Shown here: piece after piece, positions 26,808 through 33,347 of the stretch | Numbering within the stretch: the first letter of the stretch is position 1 | Layout of the letters: each line of letters begins with the position of its first letter | Assembly: GCF_041925275.1 (NCBI RefSeq) | Contig: NZ_JBHEUZ010000020.1 | Location: forward strand, 1-64,000 | Direction: 5' to 3' | Source of the DNA: Parapedobacter pyrenivorans_A | Lineage (GTDB): Bacteria > Bacteroidota > Bacteroidia > Sphingobacteriales > Sphingobacteriaceae | DNA length: 64,000 nt | The notes under the pieces: generated by a model | The model's database searches: none | What the model was told of the DNA's origin: nothing | What the model saw: only the letters and a program-made list of their open reading frames with translations | Translations under genes and position numbers: made by a program

Positions 26808-27542
26808 TTACTGTACCGCAGGCGAGTATTCGTGTAGGCGAACCAGCTCGCCGTTTTTCAACACGGGTATTGTCGCAACAGCGTCTTCCTGCAAGCAGAA
26901 CGCTATATCCTGTTCAATGTGGAGGTGTTTCATTCGTTTGCCATGGGAGGCTTCTGCCAGGAAGGCCGCGACGTTTTCCCGGGCGTCGAGGTAGAGGCGT
27001 TGGGCTGCAAGGGCGGCGTCATCCAACGCTATCCCAGGAGCTGCCAGCCGGTTTGCCACCGCACCTGCAAAAACCGTATCTTCCAAGCTCATGTGGTTTT
27101 TCCACCCCGCACAGACCAATAGTACGTGGCCGTCCTGGCCTTTTAGCCAATCTGCAAGTACACTGATATTCAGGAAAGAGCCCATAACCACCGTTTTTGC
27201 TTTTTTGCATTGCTGGATGGCTCGGGTTCCATTTGTGGTGGTCAGTACAATTGTTTTCCCAGCCACTTTCTCCGGCGTGTACGAAAAGGGGGAGTTGCCG
27301 AAATCAAACCCCTCCACTACCTGTCCATCACGCTCGGCTGCCAATAGGTGTCCATTGCCGCGATAGGCTAAGCATTCGTCGATTTCAGCGACAGGGATAA
27401 TAGCTTGTGCGCCGTTGGCCAGTCCGTAACAGACGGAAGATGACGCTCTGAAGACATCAATTACGACGGCTGTGGTGTCATCCAGTTCATAGTACGGCAA
27501 TAAAGCAGGGCTTAGGCAAACATTCACATTTTTGGGAGTCAT
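26808..27542 (-). CDS. comB: ComB-like 2-phosphosulfolactate phosphatase
   Basis: 244-residue member of the ComB family (VVIDVFRASSSVCYGLANGA, TTTNGTRAI, VVMGSFLNISVLADWL). In methanogens ComB is a step of coenzyme M synthesis. Many bacteria that do not make coenzyme M keep a homologue, and its role in Bacteroidota is unknown, so the name records family only. The gene starts 9 nt after the gcvT stop on the same strand and probably shares its promoter. Confidence 0.82.
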   Translation of the reverse strand: MTPKNVNVCLSPALLPYYELDDTTAVVIDVFRASSSVCYGLANGAQAIIPVAEIDECLAYRGNGHLLAAERDGQVVEGFDFGNSPFSYTPEKVAGKTIVLTTTNGTRAIQQCKKAKTVVMGSFLNISVLADWLKGQDGHVLLVCAGWKNHMSLEDTVFAGAVANRLAAPGIALDDAALAAQRLYLDARENVAAFLAEASHGKRMKHLHIEQDIAFCLQEDAVATIPVLKNGELVRLHEYSPAVQ

Positions 27543-27551
27543 CCGATGGAA

Positions 27552-28634
27552 TTACTTTACAAATGGGGGTTTTACAACCACAGCTTTCACCAGGTTGTTG
27601 CGTATGGCGATGTATAGCTCGGTTCCTTCTTTGGCATGGTCAATGGAGACATATCCCAGGCCGATGGATTTCTTGAGCGTGGGGGACTGCGTGCCCGAAG
27701 TGACGCGGCCGATGATATTGTCGCTCCCGTCCACTATGTCGTATCCCTGCCTCGGTATTCCACGGTCAATCACTTCGAACCCCACCAGTTTGTTTTTCAA
27801 TCCGGCTTCCTTCTGCTTTTTCAACCCATCGGCATTGACGAAGTCCTTTGTGAATTTGGTAACCCATCCCAGTCCAGCCTCCAAGGGCGAGGTCGTATCG
27901 TCGATGTCGTTGCCATAGAGGCAAAATCCCATCTCCAGCCGTAGCGTATCACGTGCTCCTAAGCCGATAGGCTTGATACCATAGGGCGCGCCCGCCTCGA
28001 AAATGGCATCCCAAACTTTTTTTGCGTCTTTATTGGCTACATATACCTCAAATCCACCTGCCCCGGTATAACCTGTGGCTGACACCAGTACATTGTCTAC
28101 CCCGGCGAAAGAGCCTTTTGCGAAAGTGTAATAGCTCATGGTTGCCAGGTCTATGTCGGTGAGGCTGCCCAGTACCTCTGCCGATTTCGGCCCCTGTACC
28201 GCAAACAACGAGGTTTCATCAGAAATATTTTTCATGGTTACACCAGACGTGTTGTATTTGGAGATCCAATCCCAGTCTTTCTGGATATTTGAAGCGTTTA
28301 CGACAAGGAAGTAGGTCCTATCGTCAATCCGGTATACGAGGAAGTCATCGATCACTCCACCGGTTTCGTTCGGTATATAGGCATATTGAACCTTTCCATC
28401 CGTTAGGCGGGAAGCGTCGTTGGCACTGATTTTTTGTATCAAGTCCAGTGCCCCATCACCTTTCAGGATAAATTCGCCCATGTGGCTCACGTCGAACACC
28501 CCGACCCCTTTGCGGACGGTCTCGTGTTCATCATTGATGCCGGAATACTGGACCGGCATATTAAAGCCTGCGAAGGGAACCATTTTGGCCCCCAGGCCTA
28601 TGTGTACATCAGTAAGGGTGGTGTTTTTTACCAT
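27552..28634 (-). CDS. gcvT: Aminomethyltransferase, glycine cleavage T protein
   Basis: 360-residue folate-dependent T protein of the glycine cleavage system. It takes the aminomethyl group from lipoyl-GcvH and makes 5,10-methylene-THF and ammonia. Family landmarks: VPFAGFNMPVQYSGI, FDVSHMGEF, VSATGYTGAGGFEVYV and GLGARDTLRLEMGFCLYG. ATG 28634 is used; 36 upstream codons lie over its promoter. Its partner gcvP is 31 kb away at 59386, and gcvH and lpd are not in this window. Confidence 0.95.
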   Translation of the reverse strand: MVKNTTLTDVHIGLGAKMVPFAGFNMPVQYSGINDEHETVRKGVGVFDVSHMGEFILKGDGALDLIQKISANDASRLTDGKVQYAYIPNETGGVIDDFLVYRIDDRTYFLVVNASNIQKDWDWISKYNTSGVTMKNISDETSLFAVQGPKSAEVLGSLTDIDLATMSYYTFAKGSFAGVDNVLVSATGYTGAGGFEVYVANKDAKKVWDAIFEAGAPYGIKPIGLGARDTLRLEMGFCLYGNDIDDTTSPLEAGLGWVTKFTKDFVNADGLKKQKEAGLKNKLVGFEVIDRGIPRQGYDIVDGSDNIIGRVTSGTQSPTLKKSIGLGYVSIDHAKEGTELYIAIRNNLVKAVVVKPPFVK

Positions 28635-28663
28635 AGTTAAGTGTGTGCAGTTAACGATTGCCG

Positions 28664-28694
28664 CAAAGCTAAACAAAAAGCAGGCAAAAGTCAA
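28664..28694 (-). promoter_or_regulatory. Promoter of gcvT (TTG-N20-TAGCTTTG)
   Basis: On the minus strand a TTG (28694-28692) is followed after 20 nt by TAGCTTTG (28671-28664), 29 nt before the gcvT ATG. Confidence 0.7.
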
Positions 28695-28709
28695 TTGCAT
28701 CACAACGAG

Positions 28710-28745
28710 CAAAACGGGGTGTGCGAAGCACGGAACGAACACCCC
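28710..28745 (-). terminator. Probable intrinsic terminator after ssb
   Basis: Minus-strand stem GGGGTGT/ACACCCC (28745-28739 with 28722-28716) with a 16-nt loop that can pair further, followed by GTTTTG. It lies 13 nt after the ssb stop and just before the gcvT promoter. Confidence 0.55.
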
Positions 28746-28757
28746 ATCAAGCGATAT

Positions 28758-29099
28758 TTACTCCGGTTTGCGGCTGAGTTGCAGCACCTCTTTCACGTTT
28801 ACTTCGGTCACATGCCGGGTTACGCCATCATTATCGACATATTGGCGGTTTACCAGCTTGCCTTCAATGGCAATTTCCGAACCTTTGGTCAATGCTTTTC
28901 CGGCGAACGCCGCCTGGCGCCCCCAGAACACGAGGGTATGCCATTGTGTGTTGGTGGCCCATTCGCCCTGCTCGTTACGGTACCGCTCATTGGTTGCCAG
29001 CGATACCCGCGCCAGGCTTGTGTTTTCGTTGAGTGTTTTCAGTTCCGGGTTCTTCCCTAGAAACCCGGTTAGCCTAACGCTGTTTTTTAATGAAGCCAT
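28758..29099 (-). CDS. ssb: Single-stranded DNA-binding protein, short form
   Basis: 113 residues, essentially one OB-fold (NSVRLTGFLGKNPELKTL, ARVSLATNERYRN, WHTLVFWGRQAAFAGKALTKGSE). Unlike the main SSB of most bacteria it has no Gly/Pro-rich linker and no acidic DDIPF-type tip; it ends in the basic VLQLSRKPE. Without that tip it should not recruit the usual SSB partners, so it is probably an accessory SSB rather than the replicative one. ATG 29099 is chosen by homology; 16 in-frame codons upstream look unrelated. Confidence 0.88.
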   Translation of the reverse strand: MASLKNSVRLTGFLGKNPELKTLNENTSLARVSLATNERYRNEQGEWATNTQWHTLVFWGRQAAFAGKALTKGSEIAIEGKLVNRQYVDNDGVTRHVTEVNVKEVLQLSRKPE

Positions 29100-29192
29100 A
29101 ATGCTTGAAGATAATAAGTGAAACAATCGATTAACGACCGACGGCATTATTGGGCCATCGACACGTCAAAGATGGGGCTTCAAAAAGAGATA

Positions 29193-29239
29193 GCCGTATA
29201 ATACACGGATATATCCGGATATATCCGTGTATTATCGGC
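29193..29239. repeat. Long palindrome closing the trp operon
   Basis: A perfect 38-bp palindrome (29198-29235, centre 29216/29217) is extended by GCCG/CGGC arms with one bulged base. The core is two tandem copies of the 10-bp palindrome GGATATATCC, flanked by ATAATACAC and GTGTATTAT. Read on the minus strand it follows the trpC stop by 13 nt and is trailed by CTATCTCTTTTTG, so it may work as a terminator; the symmetry also suits a dimeric DNA-binding protein. Confidence 0.85.
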
Positions 29240-29252
29240 TCTGGAAGGGAAT

Positions 29253-30035
29253 CTAAATTTCTTTTACAAATTCCTTTATGGCGCTTGCTGGGTCGGCAGT
29301 CTTCATAAAATTTTCACCGATGAGAAACCCTTCGAAGCCGACGCCGCGCAGCTGGCGGATCGTGGCTGGGTTACTGATGCCGCTTTCTGAAACCTTGATG
29401 AACCTTTCGGGAATCAACCCCACCAATTCCAATGAATGGTCGAGCGAGACGGAGAAGTCATTCAGGTTTCGGTTGTTTACGCCAATGGCATCCACGCTGT
29501 CCATCATTGTGCGATCCAACTCCTCGCGGTTGTGCACTTCCAGCAATACATTGAGCCCAAGGGATTTTGCGGATTCCGACAAGGCCTTAACCTGCTCCGC
29601 GTCCAGTACAGCCGCAATTAGCAGGATGATATCCGCACCGTGGGCCTTCGCTTCCAATATCTGGTACTCATCGATGATAAACTCCTTACGGAGCAAGGGT
29701 ATGTTTAACACGGCGCGGGCGGCGTCCAAGTCACCGAGGCTGCCGTTGAAAAAAGGATTGTCGGTTAACACAGATACGGCAGACACACCGGCATCCTGGT
29801 AGCCACCTACGACGGTGGCGACCGGCACGCGGTCATTTATGATACCTTTTGAGGGTGATGCCCGCTTGTATTCGGCAATGATACCATTTTTTCTGGAATC
29901 GTGCACAGCGTCGGGCAAAGAGAGGCACGAACGTGTAAAGAGTGGCTTTTTTTCCAGTTCGTTAAAGGGAACGTTTGTTTTTGCACGCTCTACCTCCACT
30001 TTTTTATGGGCAATTATTTTATCTAAAATGGTCAT
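29253..30035 (-). CDS. trpC: Indole-3-glycerol phosphate synthase
   Basis: 260-residue TIM-barrel enzyme for the fourth step of tryptophan synthesis. Motifs: GIIAEYKRASPSKG with the catalytic Lys, VSVLTDNPFFNGS, IPLLRKEFIIDEYQI, LLEVHNREELDR, IGVNNRNLNDF, VSESGISN and GFLIGENFM. Not fused to TrpF. The gene overlaps trpG by 4 bp and ends the trpE-trpG-trpC unit; trpD, which normally sits between trpG and trpC in this phylum, is missing here. Confidence 0.96.
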   Translation of the reverse strand: MTILDKIIAHKKVEVERAKTNVPFNELEKKPLFTRSCLSLPDAVHDSRKNGIIAEYKRASPSKGIINDRVPVATVVGGYQDAGVSAVSVLTDNPFFNGSLGDLDAARAVLNIPLLRKEFIIDEYQILEAKAHGADIILLIAAVLDAEQVKALSESAKSLGLNVLLEVHNREELDRTMMDSVDAIGVNNRNLNDFSVSLDHSLELVGLIPERFIKVSESGISNPATIRQLRGVGFEGFLIGENFMKTADPASAIKEFVKEI

Positions 30036-30676
30036 TGTTCAGTAATCTGTGATGGGTGGTTGGTGGTCATCGATGGATCTTCAATGGTTGGTAGCACCCA
30101 GTTGGCTATCATCGCTTTCCCATGCTGTGTAAGTACCGATTCGGGGTGGAACTGCAGCCCTTTTACGTCGAGCGTTTTGTGTGCCAGCGCCATGATTACG
30201 CCCCGTTCATCTTCGGCGGTGATGCGCAGTACATCGGGAAACCCCTCGTGGGCCACCGCCCACGAATGGTATCGGCCTACGGGGAAGGACCGCGGGAGGC
30301 CGTTGAAAATAGGTTCGTCGTCAACCTTGATGAGCAACGGTGTAGCCGTGCCGTGTACGGGCTTACTTAGGTTGTATAGGGTGCCGCCATATACCTCGGC
30401 TATGGCCTGTTGGCCCAAGCAGATGCCAAGTATGCTTTTCGTTGGCCCATATAGGCGGATGACATCCAGCAACAACCCGGCCTCACTGGGGATACCCGGC
30501 CCTGGCGACAACAAGATTTTGTCGAATGCGGCCACCTCTTCCAGTGCAAATTTGTCATTCCGCCACACGGTGGCATCGTGCCCGCACTCATGCAGCAGGT
30601 GCACCAGGTTGAATGTGAATGAATCATAATTGTCGATCACCAATATCCGCGGTGATTGATTTTGCAAACTGCTCAT
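30032..30676 (-). CDS. trpG: Anthranilate synthase component II (glutamine amidotransferase)
   Basis: 214-residue class I glutamine amidotransferase giving ammonia to TrpE. Motifs: ILVIDNYDSFTFNLVHLL, the oxyanion/Gly region SPGPGIPSEAG, nucleophile Cys in ILGICLGQQAIAEVYGG, and the C-terminal catalytic His-x-Glu in QFHPESVLT. ATG 30676 is preferred; the upstream open frame overlaps the trpE end. The trpE stop lies 10 nt upstream. A role in p-aminobenzoate synthesis as well is possible, as for other TrpG/PabA proteins. Confidence 0.95.
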   Translation of the reverse strand: MSSLQNQSPRILVIDNYDSFTFNLVHLLHECGHDATVWRNDKFALEEVAAFDKILLSPGPGIPSEAGLLLDVIRLYGPTKSILGICLGQQAIAEVYGGTLYNLSKPVHGTATPLLIKVDDEPIFNGLPRSFPVGRYHSWAVAHEGFPDVLRITAEDERGVIMALAHKTLDVKGLQFHPESVLTQHGKAMIANWVLPTIEDPSMTTNHPSQITEQ

Positions 30677-30686
30677 CGTTTTATTA

Positions 30687-32096
30687 TCAAATTTCCTGTG
30701 CCAGCTCCAGTGCTTTACGCAGTGCGGCAATTTTGTTGTTTACTTCCTGAAGTTCTTTTTCGGGGTCGGAATCGGCCACGATACCCGCCCCGGCTTGGTA
30801 ATGCAGCGTGTTGTTCCGGCTCAGGAACGAGCGGATCATGATGGCGTGGTTGAAGTCGTCATTGAAACCCATATAGCCGATGGCGCCGCTGTAGAAGCTG
30901 CGCTGTTGATTTTCGTAACGATCGATGAGTTGCATGGCCATATGTTTGGGCGCACCACTGAGTGTTCCCGCTGGGAAGGTATCGCCCACCACGTCGAACG
31001 AGTTCACGCCATCGCGCAACGTTCCGCAAACCTTCGACACCAAGTGGATGATGTGCGAATAATATTGCGCTTCTTTGTAGGTTTTTACGTGTACATCTTC
31101 ACAGTGCCGGCTCAGGTCGTTTCGCGCCAGATCCACGAGCATCACGTGCTCTGCATTCTCCTTGGGATCTTCCTTTAGTGCTTCTGCTATTTTTTCGTCC
31201 TGTTGCTGATTGCCGCTCCGCTTGAAGGTGCCCGCAATGGGATAAATGGTCGCCTCCCGGTTGCGGATGGTCAGCTGGGCCTCGGGCGACGAACCGAAAA
31301 GCTTGAAGTCGCCGTAGTCGAAATAAAACAAGTATGGCGAGGGGTTGATGGAACGCAGCGTGCGGTACACGTTGAACTCGTCGCCGAGAAATGGACGGGA
31401 GAACCCCCGCGAAGGTACGATCTGGAAAACGTCGCCACGGAAAATATGGGTTTTCATCTTTTCCACCAGGGTCCTGAAGTCTGCATCGTCCATATTGGAC
31501 GCTTCCTCGCCATTGAGCGAGAAATGATACTCCGGGAAATTTTTGTTTTGGATGAGGTACTGGATTTTTTCAAGTCCCGACGGACTGCCATCATCTTCCA
31601 GCTGATGTTCAAAAATATAGAGCTGGTTGCGGAAGTGGTCTATCGCGATCACATAGCGATAGATGTGATATTGCATAAAGGGAATATCGCGTTGGGGGTC
31701 TGGAGGGGTTTCCAATTGGATATCTTCGAAGTGGGTCACGGTATCGAACGTGAAGAAACCAAAAAGGCCGTTGGAAATGAAGTTGAATTGGTCTCTCCCA
31801 CTATCGACGAAAGCACTTCTAAAGGCCGACACCTCTTCCCGGAGGTTGATTTCCGCCGCCGGTTTCCGTGTTGCAGGGAGCCCCGGGTATTGGATTTCGA
31901 GCGTATCGCGGTCCAGCTTGATGCCCCCGATCGGTTGGCAGCAGATGTAGCTCATGTTGTTTTCGCGGCTGTGGTAGTCGGAGCTTTCCAGCAGCAGGCT
32001 GTTCGGAAACACATCGCGTAGCCGCAGGTACGTACTCACCGGCGTCGTCGTATCCGCCAGCAACTGTTTGTAAACCGTTTTAAATCGGTATGCCAT
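30687..32096 (-). CDS. trpE: Anthranilate synthase component I
   Basis: 469-residue chorismate-using enzyme, first committed step of tryptophan synthesis. The N-terminal LLESSDYHSREN matches the LLES feedback element where tryptophan binds in other TrpE proteins. The chorismate-binding domain shows QIVPSRGFSRPF, FGSSPEAQL, PIAGTFKRSGN, HVMLVDLARNDLSRHC, TFPAGTLSGAPKHMAMQLID and GAIGYMGF. The gene is preceded by a Trp-codon leader and attenuator (32121-32265), so it is controlled both by attenuation and probably by product inhibition. Confidence 0.96.
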   Translation of the reverse strand: MAYRFKTVYKQLLADTTTPVSTYLRLRDVFPNSLLLESSDYHSRENNMSYICCQPIGGIKLDRDTLEIQYPGLPATRKPAAEINLREEVSAFRSAFVDSGRDQFNFISNGLFGFFTFDTVTHFEDIQLETPPDPQRDIPFMQYHIYRYVIAIDHFRNQLYIFEHQLEDDGSPSGLEKIQYLIQNKNFPEYHFSLNGEEASNMDDADFRTLVEKMKTHIFRGDVFQIVPSRGFSRPFLGDEFNVYRTLRSINPSPYLFYFDYGDFKLFGSSPEAQLTIRNREATIYPIAGTFKRSGNQQQDEKIAEALKEDPKENAEHVMLVDLARNDLSRHCEDVHVKTYKEAQYYSHIIHLVSKVCGTLRDGVNSFDVVGDTFPAGTLSGAPKHMAMQLIDRYENQQRSFYSGAIGYMGFNDDFNHAIMIRSFLSRNNTLHYQAGAGIVADSDPEKELQEVNNKIAALRKALELAQEI

Positions 32097-32120
32097 ATTT
32101 ATCCATTAACTTAATCACAC

Positions 32121-32155
32121 AAAAAAACCCGACGGATTCTTCAAAACGTCGGGCC
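32121..32155 (-). terminator. trp attenuator (terminator hairpin, regions 3 and 4)
   Basis: On the minus strand, segment 3 (GGCCCGACG, 32155-32147) pairs with segment 4 (CGTCGGG, 32134-32128), followed by a run of seven T (32127-32121), 25 nt before the trpE start. Segment 3 can instead pair with segment 2 (CGTCGGGTC, 32212-32204), which lies inside the leader peptide frame just after its Trp codons. The two pairings exclude each other. Confidence 0.85.
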
Positions 32156-32178
32156 GAATATTCTAAAGCCTTGGCTGA

Positions 32179-32265
32179 TCAGGAATATATTACCGTTCCT
32201 TCAGACCCGACGCTATTTTCGCCGTGCCACCACCATAATCCGATGTGGAACTTATTCATAATCAT
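32179..32265 (-). CDS. trpL: trp leader peptide with three consecutive Trp codons
   Basis: A 28-codon frame on the minus strand, MIMNKFHIGLWWWHGENSVG then eight further residues and TGA. TGG TGG TGG lies at 32235-32227. Segment 2 of the attenuator (32212-32204) begins 14 nt after the last Trp codon, so a ribosome stalled there for lack of Trp-tRNA would leave segment 2 free to pair with segment 3 and block the terminator. The start could be codon 1 (32265) or codon 3 (32259). Codon 1 is only 6 nt after the promoter -7 element, so translation may be leaderless. Too short for standard gene calling. Confidence 0.85.
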   Translation of the reverse strand: MIMNKFHIGLWWWHGENSVGSEGTVIYS

Positions 32266-32271
32266 ACGGGG

Positions 32272-32301
32272 CAAAAATATAAAAAAAATTGACGAAACAA
32301 A
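32272..32301 (-). promoter_or_regulatory. trp operon promoter (TTTG-N18-TATTTTTG)
   Basis: Minus strand: TTTG at 32301-32298, 18-nt spacer, TATTTTTG at 32279-32272. It directs transcription into trpL and the attenuator. Confidence 0.8.
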
Positions 32302-32338
32302 TTTTATTTTGAGGGTATTTGCCTTTTAGCTGTTTGCT

Positions 32339-33016
32339 TCAATCGTCGAGTAAGTCCGGTCGCCGGGCTTCGGTACGGGCGAGTGCCTGTTCGTCGCGCC
32401 ATCGGTTTATGGCGGCTTCATTGCCACTGAGCAGTACATCGGGTACTTTGTGGCCCCGCCAATCGGCCGGCCGGGTATAAATCGGCGCATCCAGCAGCCC
32501 TCCCTGGAACGAATCGGACAGTGCCGATGTCTCGTCAGAAAGCACGCCGGGCAGCAGCCGCGCCACGGCATCCACCAGCACGGCGGCAGGCAACTCCCCG
32601 CCTGAAAGCACGTAGTCGCCGATGGAAATCTCACAGGTCACGAAGATATCGCGGATGCGCTGGTCGATCCCCTTGTAGTGTCCGCAAAGGATGATGAGGT
32701 TACCTTTGGTGGATAGGTTGTTGGCAAGGGACTGGTTGAGGGTTTTGCCATCCGGCGTCATGAAAATCACCTCGTCGTAGGGTCGCTCCGCTTGCAGCTT
32801 TTCGATGCATTTCGCAAATGGTTCCACCTGCATCACCATTCCGCTCCCACCGCCATAGGGGTAGTCGTCCACACTCCGGTGCTTGTTGTCGGCATAGTCG
32901 CGCAGGCTATGTACCACTATCTCGCACAGCCCCTTTGTCTGGGCGCGTTGCAGAATGGAGTGCATAAAGGGGCTTTCCAGCAGACCCGGCAATACCGTGA
33001 TAATATCAAACCGCAT
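32339..33016 (-). CDS. trmD: tRNA (guanine-37-N1)-methyltransferase
   Basis: 225-residue SPOUT methyltransferase making m1G37, which prevents +1 frameshifting. Motifs: MRFDIITVLPGLLESPF start, YADNKHRSVDDYPYGGGSGMVMQ with the guanine-binding region, LCGHYKGIDQRI and the knot segment SIGDYVLSGGELPA. ATG 33016 is certain: a full promoter ends 4 nt upstream. In many bacteria trmD sits in rpsP-rimM-trmD-rplS; here it is alone, followed only by the trp promoter region. Confidence 0.96.
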   Translation of the reverse strand: MRFDIITVLPGLLESPFMHSILQRAQTKGLCEIVVHSLRDYADNKHRSVDDYPYGGGSGMVMQVEPFAKCIEKLQAERPYDEVIFMTPDGKTLNQSLANNLSTKGNLIILCGHYKGIDQRIRDIFVTCEISIGDYVLSGGELPAAVLVDAVARLLPGVLSDETSALSDSFQGGLLDAPIYTRPADWRGHKVPDVLLSGNEAAINRWRDEQALARTEARRPDLLDD

Positions 33017-33020
33017 GGGG

Positions 33021-33051
33021 CAAAGGTAGGCTTTTGCCGGTAATCGGTCAA
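33021..33051 (-). promoter_or_regulatory. Promoter of trmD (TTG-N20-TACCTTTG)
   Basis: Minus strand: TTG at 33051-33049, 20-nt spacer, TACCTTTG at 33028-33021. Only four bases (CCCC) separate the -7 element from the ATG at 33016. Confidence 0.75.
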
Positions 33052-33116
33052 CGCCCTGGGTCGCGTACCCGATGCAATTCCAATTCAACTACCACTGTAC
33101 GGTGGTCTGAAGGCCA

Positions 33117-33274
33117 ATGAAAGACCTTAAAATTGAACCTGGTTTGGAGAAGCGTTTTGCGACCGCTGTGAAAGGAACGATAAGACGTATTGCTAGCTAC
33201 CCTTTGCACTAAAATATAAAAACATTAGAGCTGCATTGATACCCATATTCCCCAATATCCACAAGATAGTGTGG
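33117..33274 (+). pseudogene. Decayed RelE/ParE-like toxin gene
   Basis: Between metE and trmD, on the opposite strand, two frames join to a recognisable toxin tail. Frame one (33117-33209) reads PGLEKRFATAVKGTIRRIAS then YPLH and stops. Shifting frame at about 33200 continues ALKYKNIRAALIPIFPNIHK and IVW. The order 'GLxxRFxxAVxxxIxRIxxYP - Y-K-N-I-R-x-A-L-x-x-x-F-P' is the conserved core of RelE/ParE toxins. The N-terminal third and any antitoxin gene are absent, and a TGA stands just upstream. I infer a dead remnant with one frameshift; the match is by memory of the family and short. Confidence 0.55.
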
Positions 33275-33288
33275 CAAGCTCCACTGCA

Positions 33289-33323
33289 TCAAAAAGCCCC
33301 GCTACCGGAGGGCAACGGGGCTT
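33289..33323 (-). terminator. Intrinsic terminator after metE
   Basis: Minus-strand stem AAGCCCCG/CGGGGCTT (33323-33316 with 33301-33294) followed by T5, 24 nt after the metE stop. Confidence 0.85.
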
Positions 33324-33347
33324 GAATCGTATGGAATGAGCGGTTGG

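Noticed and set aside
33117..33212. An intact 31-residue peptide gene
   Set aside because: The sequence continues in another frame as the rest of a RelE/ParE-like toxin, so a decayed gene explains it better.
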